Origin: Algoriphagus aquaeductus
GTDB taxonomy: Bacteria > Bacteroidota > Bacteroidia > Cytophagales > Cyclobacteriaceae
Direction of reading: 5' to 3'
Assembly (NCBI RefSeq): GCF_003253485.1
Contig: NZ_QKTX01000008.1
Span: forward strand, 1-64,000
DNA: 64,000 bases
Under the pieces are notes generated by a model, which saw nothing but the letters and a program-made list of their open reading frames with translations, did not search any database and was not told the DNA's origin. Within the stretch, counting starts at the first letter, position 1, and each line of letters begins with the position of its first letter. Shown here piece after piece: positions 24,699 to 33,835 of this stretch. Both the position numbers and the translations under genes were made by a program.

Positions 24699-26264
24699 TT
24701 ATCTCGCGTAATTAACCGCTCTCATTTCACGGATCACAGTTACCTTGATCTGGCCAGGATACTGCATTTCCTTTTCGATCTTTTGGGAGATGTCAAAAGA
24801 AAGCTTACCTGCTTTTTGGTCGTCTACATTATCTGCATCGACCAAGATTCGGAGTTCACGTCCAGCCTGCATCGCAAAGCACTTATTTACTCCATCAAAA
24901 TTCAAGGCTAACTCTTCCAGTTCTTTTAGACGCTTCACGTAGCTGTCCATGATTTCGCGACGTGCCCCAGGTCTGGAACCGGAAATCGCATCGGATGCCT
25001 GCACAATCGGGGAGATCATGGAGGTCATTTCGATTTCGTCATGGTGAGCACCGATGGCATTGCAGATTTCAGGATGCTCTTTGTAGCGCTTGGCCAGTTC
25101 CATACCGAGGATGGCGTGAGGCAATTCCTGCTCCTCAGGCCACACCTTTCCGATATCATGCAGAAGTCCGGCACGCTTAGCCAGCTTGGCATTGAGTCCC
25201 ATTTCAGCAGCCATGGTAGCAGCAAGTTTGGCTACTTCTCTGGAGTGCTGAAGTAGATTTTGTCCGTAAGAAGAACGGAATCTCATTCGACCCACCATCT
25301 TGATCAATTCAGGATGAAGTCCGTGGATACCCAAATCGATACAGGTTCTTTCACCGATCTCGACGATTTCTTCTTCGATGTTTTTCTCGGTTTTGGCCAC
25401 CACTTCCTCAATACGGGCAGGGTGGATACGACCGTCCTGAACCAGACGATGCAGAGACAATCTGGCAATCTCCCTTCTTACAGGATCAAAACCGGAGATG
25501 ATGATTGCTTCAGGAGTATCATCCACGACGATTTCTACGCCGGTAGCTGCTTCCAGAGCCCGGATATTTCGCCCTTCACGACCGATGATTTTTCCTTTGA
25601 TGTCGTCGCTTTCGATATTGAATACGGAAACACAATTTTCAACCGCATGCTCAGTAGCTGTACGCTGAATGGTATCGAGAACAATCTTTTTGGCTTGCTT
25701 GGTAGCAGTCAATTTTGCCTCATCGAGGATGTCTTTGATCTGAGAAGAAGCTTTTGATTGTGCCTCCTCGGTCAACATAGAGATCAGTTGCTCCCGTGCC
25801 TCTTCACGTGTGAGTCCTGCGATTTTTTCGAGGTCCGCGATACGTTGATTGGTCACACGATCCAGTTCTTCTTTTTTTACCTGAACTGAATGAAGCTGTG
25901 CCTGAAGATTTTCCTTTTTTGAGTCCAGTTCGGCTTCTTTTCGCTTGAGAGCTTCTTGGTCTTTGGAAACTTGGCTTTGAAGCTGCTTTACCTTGTTTTC
26001 GTTGGTGATGATGATGTTTTTCTTATTGTTCATCTCCTCATCAAACTCCGCCTTCATCTTGAGGTACTTTTCTTTGGCTTCAAGAATTCGGTCTTTTTTG
26101 ATGGTTTCGGCGGTAATCTCCGCCTCTCTCAGCATGGATTTGATCCGTTCTTTGGTCTCTTCCTCTTGCTGTGCATGTTTATTTTTAATAAAAAAGCCTG
26201 CTAGTGCGGCTCCCCCGCCAAGCCCCGCCAGGGCTGCGAGGACGATAAATAGTACGTCTGACAT
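24699..26264 (-). CDS. rny: Ribonuclease Y
   Basis: A 521-residue membrane-bound endoribonuclease that starts mRNA decay. From the N terminus: a single membrane helix ([20 protein letters not shown]), a long coiled coil (about 30-200), a KH domain with [20 protein letters not shown], and an HD domain with His and Asp in [11 protein letters not shown] and [11 protein letters not shown]. The length equals the family norm. It is the last member of the minus-strand series pheT, coiled-coil gene, zapA, rny, though a 64-base gap after zapA leaves room for its own promoter. It is followed by a strong terminator. Confidence 0.95.
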   Translation of the reverse strand: MSDVLFIVLAALAGLGGGAALAGFFIKNKHAQQEEETKERIKSMLREAEITAETIKKDRILEAKEKYLKMKAEFDEEMNNKKNIIITNENKVKQLQSQVSKDQEALKRKEAELDSKKENLQAQLHSVQVKKEELDRVTNQRIADLEKIAGLTREEAREQLISMLTEEAQSKASSQIKDILDEAKLTATKQAKKIVLDTIQRTATEHAVENCVSVFNIESDDIKGKIIGREGRNIRALEAATGVEIVVDDTPEAIIISGFDPVRREIARLSLHRLVQDGRIHPARIEEVVAKTEKNIEEEIVEIGERTCIDLGIHGLHPELIKMVGRMRFRSSYGQNLLQHSREVAKLAATMAAEMGLNAKLAKRAGLLHDIGKVWPEEQELPHAILGMELAKRYKEHPEICNAIGAHHDEIEMTSMISPIVQASDAISGSRPGARREIMDSYVKRLKELEELALNFDGVNKCFAMQAGRELRILVDADNVDDQKAGKLSFDISQKIEKEMQYPGQIKVTVIREMRAVNYAR

Positions 26265-26328
26265 AGGTATGTATATAGAAGGTTACCTACCAGCTCCGAA
26301 AATCAACGAAATGGGTGGAAATCAAGAT

Positions 26329-26613
26329 TCAGACTGCTTTGCTTAGCAGTGCTGAAATATGTGAAAGACTGCGTTGAATGTGCTCGCTGTCCTCAGCATT
26401 GCCTTCATGGGTCTCCAGTGATTCCACCATACAATCGAAGGCTACCATAGCCAGCAGATCGGTAGTATCATCAAGACCAAATTCAGCCTTATACTTTCTC
26501 AACTTTTCATTTATCAGTTTCCCTGCGTGACGAATTTTACCTTCATCTTCAGGCTTCACACGCATGGGGTATTCCCTATCTCCGATTTTCACTTTAATGG
26601 CTAACGTCTCCAT
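26329..26613 (-). CDS. zapA: Cell division protein ZapA
   Basis: A 94-residue ZapA-family protein that binds and bundles FtsZ at the division site. The N-terminal part IKVKIGDREYPMRVKPEDEGKI is the typical beta head, followed by a long helix through DDTTDLLAMVAFDCMVESL that forms the dimer/tetramer coiled coil. It begins 1 base after the end of the small coiled-coil gene, so the two are translated together. In many Bacteroidota zapA sits between pheT and rny, as here. Confidence 0.87.
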   Translation of the reverse strand: METLAIKVKIGDREYPMRVKPEDEGKIRHAGKLINEKLRKYKAEFGLDDTTDLLAMVAFDCMVESLETHEGNAEDSEHIQRSLSHISALLSKAV

Positions 26614-26614
26614 A

Positions 26615-26899
26615 TCATTCGGAAAGGTAGGTGATCAAATGATCGATCTCTTGTATATAATTATTGATTAAGTCACTCATTTCGGCGGAATCTTCAGAAT
26701 TCACCGGCCGGTTGTCCACAATGTTACTAATTTTAATCTTATTTTTAAAATGATGGATTTCCTGCTCTTTTTCCTGAATTTGATACTCAAGAGCCGACAA
26801 CCTAGCTCTTAATTGCTCATTTTCAGCGGTCAAAGCCTCTGCTTTTTTACTCACCTGTACGGCAAGTCTTTCCAGTTTTTGCAGTTCCTCGTGAATCAT
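26615..26899 (-). CDS. Small coiled-coil protein, possible ZapA partner
   Basis: A 94-residue, fully hydrophilic protein without signal or membrane segment. Residues 1-60 have a heptad pattern of Leu/Val (EELQKLERLAVQVSKKAEAL onward), so a coiled coil is likely; the C-terminal part (MSDLINNYIQEIDHLITYL) looks like a second amphipathic helix. It lies between pheT (3 bases) and zapA (1 base) in the same operon. Its size and form recall ZapB-like division proteins, but I see no family signature, so a role beside ZapA is inference from position. Confidence 0.75.
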   Translation of the reverse strand: MIHEELQKLERLAVQVSKKAEALTAENEQLRARLSALEYQIQEKEQEIHHFKNKIKISNIVDNRPVNSEDSAEMSDLINNYIQEIDHLITYLSE

Positions 26900-26902
26900 T
26901 TT

Positions 26903-29317
26903 TTAACTTCTGATGACAGCCCCTACTTGTTGCTGAAAGGCCTCGATCAATTTACTCATAGTTTTATCAATTACCTTATCAGTCAAGGTATTTTCCTGAT
27001 CCTGTAGGATAAAGCTTAAGGCATAAGCTTTTTTACCGGCTTCAATTTTATCACCTTGATATACATCGAAAACGCCGATTTTTCTCAATAATTTTCCTCC
27101 GGCTTTTTCGGCGACAACTTTTACTTGATCATACGTTACGGTTTTGTCTATTACTAGAGACAGATCGCGACGAACCTCCGGAAACCTGGAAATCTCCTGA
27201 TACTTTTTCAATCCCGATGCCTTTTTGGCCAGCAGATCCCAATCCAATTCTGCAAACCAAACATCCTGACGAACCTCTGCTAGCTTCAGCATTTTATCAT
27301 CTACAAGCCCCAGACGGCCGATTTCTTTTTCCCCGAGTTTGAGAATCAATCCGTAAGCAAAAGGTGCGGATTCTACTACCTCCATGGAGCCTACTTCGAT
27401 GTTTAATCGCTCTAGTACTCTCTCCACAGTTGAAAATAAGTCCGCAAAAGCGAAAGGCTTTGCCGGTTCTATCCAGCTTTCTGCACTTCTATTTCCTGAA
27501 TGGAAAATCGCCAAACGCCTGCCTTCTTTGTATCCCGACGCTACTTTGTGGTAAACTGTCCCAAATTCAAAGGCACGTAAGTCTGTCTGCTTCCTATTGA
27601 TGTTGTGTGACATTACTTCCAAGCCCGAGAAAAGCAAGGATTGACGCATCACACCCAAGTCTTCGCTTAGCTTGTTGAAAATCTCGACATTTTGAGCGAC
27701 ATCCAGGAAGCCTGATTTTTCGGCATAAACCGGTTTGGTCAAACTATTGGTGATGAGTTCATAATACCCCAAACCTGCCAACATTTCTGTCAATCGATAT
27801 TGCAATTTATTCAAATCTTTCACCGGATGATCGGCCAAGAAATCCGTGCTCAGTTTCTCAGAAAGCTCCACCTGATGGAAGCCATGAATCCGCAAAATTT
27901 CTTCAATGATATCCGCTTCACGGATAACATCCACCCGATAAGGCTTCACGATCGCTGTAAATCCGGTTTGAGTTTCATTTTCAACCCTGATATCCAAACT
28001 TTCCAAGATTGATTTCACTTCGCTTGGTTCGATTTTCTTTCCGATCAGTCGGTTGACATGAGCATATTCCACTTCCACCACAAATTCCTGAACAGGATTT
28101 GGATACACATCAATGAGCTCTGACGCCACCTTTCCTCCTGCGATTTCCTGAAGCAAAGCGACAGCCCGCTTTAGGGCATAAACCGGCATATTTGGATCCG
28201 TGCCCCGCTCAAAACGGAATGACGCATCGGTTTTCAGTCCATGAAATTGTGATCCTTTTCGGATTACATCTGGAGAGAAGTAAGCAGATTCCAAGAAAAT
28301 AGAGGTCGTCTGATCACTGACTCCTGATCCTTTCCCTCCAAAAATACCGGCAATACACATCCCTCCATTGGGATCACATATCATCAGTTCCTCGCCTGAA
28401 AGCTTTCGCTCCTTTTCATCCAAAGTCACGAAGGGAGTGTCCTTTGGAAGTTTTCCGACAATGATTTTCCCATCGGAGATCTTTTCCAAATCAAAAGCAT
28501 GCAAAGGTTGGCCGAGATCATGAAGGATAAAATTGGTGATATCGACCACGTTATTGATCGGCTCAAGTCCGATTGAGCGAAGGAAATTCTGAAGCCATTG
28601 AGGAGAGGAAGCCACTTTCAGGTCTGTCACTACTACTCCTGCATAGCGTGGACAATCTTTGGCATCTTGAACTTCCACTGAAATCGAAGGTCCAGTAACT
28701 TCTTTGGTCAAGTCTTTTTCGGCAGGAAGGCAAATCGAACGCCGAAGCAAAGCTTTCAGATCTCGGGCTACGCCTAAATGTGAAGCCGCATCTGCTCGGT
28801 TGGGTGTCAATCCAATCTCCAAAACATGGTCTTCGCTGACTTCAAAGTATTCCTTAGCCGGAGTCCCATTTGGCAAAACGGTATCCAAAACCATGATCCC
28901 TGCGTGGGATGTACCAATGCCGATTTCATCCTCCGCACAGATCATACCTTCGGAGGCCTGACCACGGATTTTGGCCTTTTTGATTTCAAAAGGCTCGCCG
29001 TTGGTTGGGAAAAGCTTTGCTCCGACGGTGGCCACCACCACTTTTTGTCCTGCAGCTACATTTGAAGCGCCACAGACAATTTGGGAAGGAGTTTCTAATC
29101 CTATATCCACCGTGGTGATACTCAACTTATCCGCATCAGGATGCTTTTCACAAGTCAATACTTCCCCAATTACAATCCCCTCCAGGCCTCCCGAAACGGA
29201 AACAAACTCCTCCACTCCTTCCACTTCCAATCCGGAACGGGTGAGGAGTGCGGCGATTTCTTCAGGACTTTCGGTAAGTGAAATGTATTGCTTGAGTCGA
29301 TTGATCGAGATTTTCAT
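26903..29317 (-). CDS. pheT: Phenylalanyl-tRNA synthetase beta subunit
   Basis: An 804-residue beta chain of the alpha2-beta2 phenylalanyl-tRNA synthetase. Order of domains: N-terminal tRNA-binding (EMAP-like) domain with IVIGEVLTCEKHPDADKL, B3/B4 editing region with NRADAASHLGVARDLKALL, B5 domains, catalytic-core-like domain, and a C-terminal ferredoxin-like anticodon-binding domain (RFPEVRRDLSLVID). Length is normal. The partner pheS is not in the window. A -7 element TAAATTTG at 29388-29395 and a hairpin terminator between it and the start codon (29351-29376) lie upstream. Confidence 0.96.
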   Translation of the reverse strand: MKISINRLKQYISLTESPEEIAALLTRSGLEVEGVEEFVSVSGGLEGIVIGEVLTCEKHPDADKLSITTVDIGLETPSQIVCGASNVAAGQKVVVATVGAKLFPTNGEPFEIKKAKIRGQASEGMICAEDEIGIGTSHAGIMVLDTVLPNGTPAKEYFEVSEDHVLEIGLTPNRADAASHLGVARDLKALLRRSICLPAEKDLTKEVTGPSISVEVQDAKDCPRYAGVVVTDLKVASSPQWLQNFLRSIGLEPINNVVDITNFILHDLGQPLHAFDLEKISDGKIIVGKLPKDTPFVTLDEKERKLSGEELMICDPNGGMCIAGIFGGKGSGVSDQTTSIFLESAYFSPDVIRKGSQFHGLKTDASFRFERGTDPNMPVYALKRAVALLQEIAGGKVASELIDVYPNPVQEFVVEVEYAHVNRLIGKKIEPSEVKSILESLDIRVENETQTGFTAIVKPYRVDVIREADIIEEILRIHGFHQVELSEKLSTDFLADHPVKDLNKLQYRLTEMLAGLGYYELITNSLTKPVYAEKSGFLDVAQNVEIFNKLSEDLGVMRQSLLFSGLEVMSHNINRKQTDLRAFEFGTVYHKVASGYKEGRRLAIFHSGNRSAESWIEPAKPFAFADLFSTVERVLERLNIEVGSMEVVESAPFAYGLILKLGEKEIGRLGLVDDKMLKLAEVRQDVWFAELDWDLLAKKASGLKKYQEISRFPEVRRDLSLVIDKTVTYDQVKVVAEKAGGKLLRKIGVFDVYQGDKIEAGKKAYALSFILQDQENTLTDKVIDKTMSKLIEAFQQQVGAVIRS

Positions 29318-29350
29318 AAGAATTTGAATTCGGATTACTTCCGCTGTTTA

Positions 29351-29376
29351 ATAAAAAAGGTGCAGAGGCACCTTTT
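29351..29376 (-). terminator. Hairpin terminator before pheT
   Basis: AAAAGGTGC (29355-29363) and GCACCTTTT (29367-29375) form a 9-bp stem with a 3-base loop, followed on the minus strand by TTTTTTATT. It ends transcripts of the DUF1684 gene, and would also lie in the leader of any pheT transcript begun at 29388-29395. Confidence 0.75.
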
Positions 29377-29387
29377 GAAATAGTGGA

Positions 29388-29395
29388 CAAATTTA
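29388..29395 (-). promoter_or_regulatory. Possible -7 promoter element of pheT
   Basis: TAAATTTG on the minus strand fits the TAnnTTTG consensus. No TTG was found at -33. If used, the transcript would run into the hairpin at 29351-29376. Confidence 0.35.
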
Positions 29396-29417
29396 AAAGA
29401 ATTGCGGGAGGGCGGGA

Positions 29418-30035
29418 TTATTTGTCATAATTTTTCTCCCCAGCCTCTATCGCGATAGTCATCAGATTTTCCTTGGGCGGAAGCGGACAGGCATAATCGG
29501 GATTGTAGGCGCAATATGGATTGTAGGCCAAATTAAAATCGATCGTAATACTGTTCTTTCCGTCTTGACGCACATTGAGGAAACGACCTCCGCCGTAAGT
29601 TTCTCTTCCACTTGTCTCATCGGCAAAAGCCAAAAAGAAATTGCGCATGTCTGTCTCCTTTATGGATTGCAATAAAAGCAGCTTGTTGGTCTTGCCCCCA
29701 AGTTCAAACTCAGCAAAAGAATGCTCAATGTATTTTTCTCTGGATCCATCTGTCAATGGCACCTCCCGTACTTTTTTGCTTTCAATGGGCACCAATCGGG
29801 CTTTGACCCGATAGGAAGGGTTGATTTCATAAAATGTCAGGGATTTGAAATCCTTTTTTTGCTCCTCTGTCAAAGGCGACTCGATATTGAACCGAATAAA
29901 CTTAAACTGACGCTCGCGTTCCTTTTCAATTTTCTCCAAATAGGCCTCAGGACTTTCGGCTGCGGTAAACATGTATCCAATTGCTACCAAAATGACCAGC
30001 GACACTACTCCTATCAAAATATGACTTGATTTCAC
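29418..30035 (-). CDS. DUF1684 domain protein
   Basis: A 205-residue protein with one N-terminal hydrophobic segment (ILIGVVSLVILVAIGYMF) that is either an uncleaved signal or a membrane anchor. The rest is a DUF1684 domain (PF07920); its end, FNLAYNPYCAYNPDYACPLPPKEN, contains two Cys and the conserved NPYCAYN stretch. The family is widespread in Bacteroidota and Actinobacteria and its function is unknown. It is a single gene, bounded by radC upstream (80 bases) and the hairpin terminator downstream. Confidence 0.85.
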   Translation of the reverse strand: MKSSHILIGVVSLVILVAIGYMFTAAESPEAYLEKIEKERERQFKFIRFNIESPLTEEQKKDFKSLTFYEINPSYRVKARLVPIESKKVREVPLTDGSREKYIEHSFAEFELGGKTNKLLLLQSIKETDMRNFFLAFADETSGRETYGGGRFLNVRQDGKNSITIDFNLAYNPYCAYNPDYACPLPPKENLMTIAIEAGEKNYDK

Positions 30036-30115
30036 AGATAATCGGTTTTTACATTCTAAAACTCCTAGGCTGACCGAGGAGTTTTGGGGTTGAAGTTAAT
30101 TTTCGAACTACCGGA

Positions 30116-30811
30116 TTATAGAATTCCTTCATCCGCGAAGCTAAAATAGCCACGATCGGTGAAAATCATGTGATCCAAAATGCTCAAATCCATGTCCCTT
30201 CCGATTCTGACCAGTCGTTGGGTAAGTTTTTTATCCTGCTCGGAAGGACTTGCCGATCCACTCGGGTGATTATGTACCAAAATAAGGGAGTGAGCCATAT
30301 GCTCCAAGGCGGTTTTAAATACCAATTTGGGATCAACTACTGTTCCCGACGTACCACCTTGACTGATGAGTTGCTTTTTGATCACATAATTGGATCTACT
30401 GAGGAGAATGAGGTAAAAATGTTCAATCACCTCATCAAAAAGTTCAGGGCGCATCAGTTCATAGGCATCGCGGGAAGAGGTGATTTTTTGTCTTATTGGC
30501 ACGTCTTGCTCTTTCCTTCGCCGACCCAATTCCAAAGCGCTGACAATGGAAATCGCCTTAGCCTCTCCAATCCCCTTAAACTTCATTAGGTCTTTGACCG
30601 AAAGTCTAGCTAAAGCAGAAAGGTCATGATTGATATGCCGCAGAATCATTCTGGAAAGATCCACCGCACTCATCGAAGGTGTACCCGAACCGATCAAAAT
30701 AGCAATCAATTCGGCATCCGTGAGGGATGATTTTCCTCTGAGAAGTAGTTTTTCTCGTGGCCGATCCTCCTCGGCCAATTCAGAGATTTTGGTAGAAAAA
30801 GTAGAGTCCAT
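30116..30811 (-). CDS. radC: RadC family JAMM/MPN protein
   Basis: A 231-residue RadC-like protein. The N-terminal half has a helix-hairpin-helix type region (VKDLMKFKGIGEAKAISIVSA, about 69-88) and the C-terminal half an MPN domain with the complete JAMM metal site ILVHNHPSGSASPSEQD (His-x-His, Ser, Asp). RadC was once thought to be a repair protein; its real activity is still unsettled, and a metal-dependent nuclease or isopeptidase has been suggested. This copy is a chromosomal, non-mobile form next to rpsT. Confidence 0.92.
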   Translation of the reverse strand: MDSTFSTKISELAEEDRPREKLLLRGKSSLTDAELIAILIGSGTPSMSAVDLSRMILRHINHDLSALARLSVKDLMKFKGIGEAKAISIVSALELGRRRKEQDVPIRQKITSSRDAYELMRPELFDEVIEHFYLILLSRSNYVIKKQLISQGGTSGTVVDPKLVFKTALEHMAHSLILVHNHPSGSASPSEQDKKLTQRLVRIGRDMDLSILDHMIFTDRGYFSFADEGIL

Positions 30812-30857
30812 AAGCGTATTAAAAATATGACTGACAAGAACTTGTCGTAAAAAATAA

Positions 30858-30886
30858 CAAAAAAACCCTGCTTTTGGCAGGGTTTA
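30858..30886 (-). terminator. Terminator of rpsT
   Basis: AAACCCTGC (30863-30871) and GCAGGGTTT (30877-30885) form a 9-bp stem with a 5-base loop, followed on the minus strand by TTTTTGTTATTTTTT. It lies 22 bases after the S20 stop codon. Confidence 0.85.
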
Positions 30887-30907
30887 GAGTAAGAAAGTCT
30901 TTCTTAA

Positions 30908-31162
30908 TTAAGCCAGCGCGTTAACGAACTTAGCCAATTTTGATTTCTTATTGCTAGCGTTGTTTTTGTGGATCACATTTTTCTTCGCCAGTTTGTCCAA
31001 CATGGAAGAAACCTTCTGGAAAAGCTCAGTAGCCTCGATTTTATCGGTAGCAGCCTTCAGCCTTTTGATGAAAGTCCTAGTGGTCTTGGCCTGATATCTG
31101 TTTCTCAAACGCTTCGCTTCGTTGGCACGAATTCTTTTCAGAGCTGATTTGTGATTTGCCAT
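30908..31162 (-). CDS. rpsT: 30S ribosomal protein S20
   Basis: An 84-residue, very basic helical protein opening MANHKSALKRIRANEAKRLR, the classic S20 start. It binds 16S rRNA early in 30S assembly. Length is normal. It is a single-gene unit with its own promoter (31211-31241) and terminator (30858-30886). Confidence 0.96.
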   Translation of the reverse strand: MANHKSALKRIRANEAKRLRNRYQAKTTRTFIKRLKAATDKIEATELFQKVSSMLDKLAKKNVIHKNNASNKKSKLAKFVNALA

Positions 31163-31210
31163 ATTGTTTTTTAATAAATGCTGTTCGTTCCCCTATTCTG
31201 AATCGGAGTG

Positions 31211-31241
31211 CAAAGTTATTGTAAATAATTAATTCTGCCAA
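31211..31241 (-). promoter_or_regulatory. rpsT promoter
   Basis: On the minus strand TTG (31241-31239), 20 bases and TAACTTTG (31218-31211) match the Bacteroidota consensus exactly. The start codon is 49 bases downstream. Confidence 0.7.
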
Positions 31242-31367
31242 AGGAATTTGTAACATTCCTTTCTGCATGCACTTTTACCAAATCGAAATAAAGGAAAAAA
31301 GTCCAAAACAGGCTCAAATATAAGGCTTTTCGCCTTCACCAAAGAAAAGAATTGATTAATTTCAGAA

Positions 31368-32315
31368 ATGAAGATTTTTTTAATTTTAATAACGCTTTTT
31401 CTTTTATTTCCAGAACCCCCTTTGTTTTGGGGATTCTATGCCCATTCCCTGATCAATCGGCAGGCTGTTTTTTCGCTCCCTCCCGAGATGATGCCTCTCT
31501 ATAAATCTGAAATTGAATTCATTACTGAGAAAGCCGTCAATCCTGACCGAAGGCGCTATGCAGTGGTCGGTGAAGCCGAAAAGCATTACATTGATCTGGA
31601 CCATTACGGAGACAGTGCAATTCATATTCTTCCAAAATATTGGCCTGAGGCAATTCAAAAATTCCCTGAAGATACATTAAGAGCGCACGGAATCGGACCT
31701 TGGTCCGCTTATCAAACTTTTTTGGGCCTTACCAGAGCATTTGATCAAAAGAACAAAGCGGCCATTCTACGACTTTCGGCGGATTTGGGGCATTACTTGG
31801 GAGATTTGAATGTGCCGCTGCATACAACCAAAAACTATAACGGTCAACTTACCGGGCAGGAAGGTATCCATGGATTTTGGGAAAGCAGAGTCCCAGAGCT
31901 TTTGGCCAAAGATTATTCCTTTTGGGTAGGAAAAGCCGAATATGTCGAAAAGCCTCAGTTGGCAATTTGGGATGCGGTAGTCCGGGCTCACTCCATGGTG
32001 GATAGCGTACTGAGAGTCGAGCGCGAACTCACAGCTCAATTTCCGGATGATCAGAAATACAGCTATGAAGAGCGAAATGGGTTGACAGTCCGAGTCTATT
32101 CAAGAGATTTCACCACCGCTTATGCCATAGCGCTCGACCATCAAGTGGAGCGACAGATGCGCAAATCCATCAAAATGATCGCTGATTTTTGGTACACGGC
32201 ATGGATTAATGCCGGACAGCCTGATCTTAGAAACTTATCTGGTTCAGGAAAAGATGAAGATGAAAAAATAGCTCCTGACCCAAAAATCAAAGTCAGGAGC
32301 CATGATAACGAATGA
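31368..32315 (+). CDS. S1/P1 nuclease-like or zinc-dependent phospholipase C protein
   Basis: A 315-residue exported protein of the S1/P1 nuclease and phospholipase C superfamily. The signal peptide runs to about residue 20; cleavage just before WGFYAH would make Trp the N-terminal residue, which is a zinc ligand in this fold, and the WG-x-x-A-H pattern is the family start. Other zinc residues lie in SADLGHYLGDLNVPLHTT (His, Asp, His) and in HGFWESRV (His, Glu). Whether it cuts nucleic acid or phospholipid cannot be decided. The acidic C-terminal tail also contains an inverted repeat that looks like a terminator for the opposite gene. Confidence 0.82.
   Translation: MKIFLILITLFLLFPEPPLFWGFYAHSLINRQAVFSLPPEMMPLYKSEIEFITEKAVNPDRRRYAVVGEAEKHYIDLDHYGDSAIHILPKYWPEAIQKFPEDTLRAHGIGPWSAYQTFLGLTRAFDQKNKAAILRLSADLGHYLGDLNVPLHTTKNYNGQLTGQEGIHGFWESRVPELLAKDYSFWVGKAEYVEKPQLAIWDAVVRAHSMVDSVLRVERELTAQFPDDQKYSYEERNGLTVRVYSRDFTTAYAIALDHQVERQMRKSIKMIADFWYTAWINAGQPDLRNLSGSGKDEDEKIAPDPKIKVRSHDNE
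32264..32300 (-). terminator. Candidate terminator of the aminotransferase gene
   Basis: GCTCCTGAC (32271-32279) and GTCAGGAGC (32292-32300) form a 9-bp stem; on the minus strand TATTTTTTC follows. It lies inside the 3' end of the convergent nuclease-like gene. Confidence 0.6.
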
Positions 32316-32318
32316 ATT

Positions 32319-33623
32319 TTAAGATGCTAAATAGGTTCCTATAGCCACGCCTAATCTTTCAAAAGTGTCCTTGAAAACCGCCTCATTTTCCTCCAGTAAC
32401 GTCACTCTAAAACCCCTAAGATCTGAGCAAAAGGAAGAAATAGGCACCACACAAATTCGCTCGGAAGCAAGTAAATAATATACAAAGCGCTTGTCCAACG
32501 GCATTTCTGGATCACTTAGCCAGGAATCCAGCAACTGTTGCAATCGCTCATCCTCAATCGGAAGCGTTTGATTAGGCGTTAGTAACTTCTCATCAAAGAC
32601 GATTGTGTTGTAAAAAGCTCCTTGAGTAGGGTTAAACTTAATTCCCTCAATTCCACCCAAAATCTCCCGCATCCAATCGCTTCGCTTACCGATTTGAGCA
32701 TTGGCTTGCTCTCGATAGGCCTGGTATTCCGGATGACTCATGATCCTCGGAATCGCCAACTGCGGCAAAATCGTCGAACAAACCTCGATCATTTTGGCGT
32801 TTTCAAGGGTTTGGCAAAGTTTGGCAAACTCCTTTGAAGACTCCCGATTATAAAACTCCATCCATCCGCAGCGTGCTCCCGGCCAAGGGAATTCTTTGGA
32901 AATCCCCTTCAACGAAATTGCCGGACGGCTCCCAATCACTTCCGCCAAAGCCACCGCTTTGATCCCGTTATAGGTGATATTCTGGTAGATCTCGTCAGCG
33001 ATCAAGAGTAAACTGAATTCATCCGCGATTTTCACAAATCCTTCCAAAACTTCTTTGGGATACACCATTCCGGTGGGATTATCCGGATTGATGATCAAGA
33101 TACCGACAATAGAAGGATTGTATTTGACCTTCATGTAAAGGTCCTCCATATCAGGCAACCATTGATTGTCCGGATCAAGCTTGTAGGTGATCGGAGCGGT
33201 ATTGGCATGAGCTGCTTCTGCCGAGCTATGTGTTGAGTACGCAGGAGAAGGACCGATTATTCTGGCTGTTGGAATCAAGAACTGATACAGCTTTGCAATC
33301 GCATCACCCAATCCGTTGAAGAATAAAATGTCCTCGGCGGTAATTTGAGTCCCACCTTTTTCATTGTTGATATTGGCCAAAAACTTACGGGTTTCCAATA
33401 CCCCTTTGGAGTCAGCATAGCCGTAGGTTTTATCCTCCTTGAGCAGGTCTGCGATGATGGCTTTCATCCAATCGGGCACGTGGTTATGCTTTTGGATGGG
33501 GTCTCCGATGTTTTCCCAGGTCATGGGATAACCCAAAGCTTCAATTTGCCGGGCTTTTTTTACAATGCCCCGGATCTCGTAATTCAATTCTTCTGCTCCG
33601 GGTCTGAGGAGTAGCTGTCTCAT
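32319..33623 (-). CDS. PLP-dependent class I/II aminotransferase
   Basis: A 434-residue fold-type I aminotransferase. The PLP lysine lies in SLKGISKEFPWPGARCGW, the Asp that binds the pyridine nitrogen in LLIADEIYQN, and the substrate-binding Asn in INPDNPTGMVYP. The N terminus (LRPGAEELNYEIRGIVKKA) is of a form common in Bacteroidota, where these enzymes are usually called only aminotransferase. It may work on alanine, aspartate or aromatic amino acids. It is convergent with the nuclease-like gene, with only 3 bases between stop codons. Confidence 0.87.
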   Translation of the reverse strand: MRQLLLRPGAEELNYEIRGIVKKARQIEALGYPMTWENIGDPIQKHNHVPDWMKAIIADLLKEDKTYGYADSKGVLETRKFLANINNEKGGTQITAEDILFFNGLGDAIAKLYQFLIPTARIIGPSPAYSTHSSAEAAHANTAPITYKLDPDNQWLPDMEDLYMKVKYNPSIVGILIINPDNPTGMVYPKEVLEGFVKIADEFSLLLIADEIYQNITYNGIKAVALAEVIGSRPAISLKGISKEFPWPGARCGWMEFYNRESSKEFAKLCQTLENAKMIEVCSTILPQLAIPRIMSHPEYQAYREQANAQIGKRSDWMREILGGIEGIKFNPTQGAFYNTIVFDEKLLTPNQTLPIEDERLQQLLDSWLSDPEMPLDKRFVYYLLASERICVVPISSFCSDLRGFRVTLLEENEAVFKDTFERLGVAIGTYLAS

Positions 33624-33835
33624 AGGTCAATAGGCTGGTTTGGAAAAATTCCGCCACAAAGTAAGAGAAAACCAAGTTGAAATTTCAGGAATAGACTAAA
33701 AACCAAAACATATCCTGATCCTAAAATGCGATTCTTCTTAAACTTTCGCTAGCCCTTATCGTTTTTGGTAAGCTTAATACCCAATTAGATTACCAACAAA
33801 AGCTCCATAAACTTCCATTTCAAAAAGCTCTTCAA

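Noticed and set aside
26265..26328. Possible 6S RNA gene between zapA and rny
   Set aside because: The gap is only 64 bases, too short for 6S RNA, and no long hairpin is visible.
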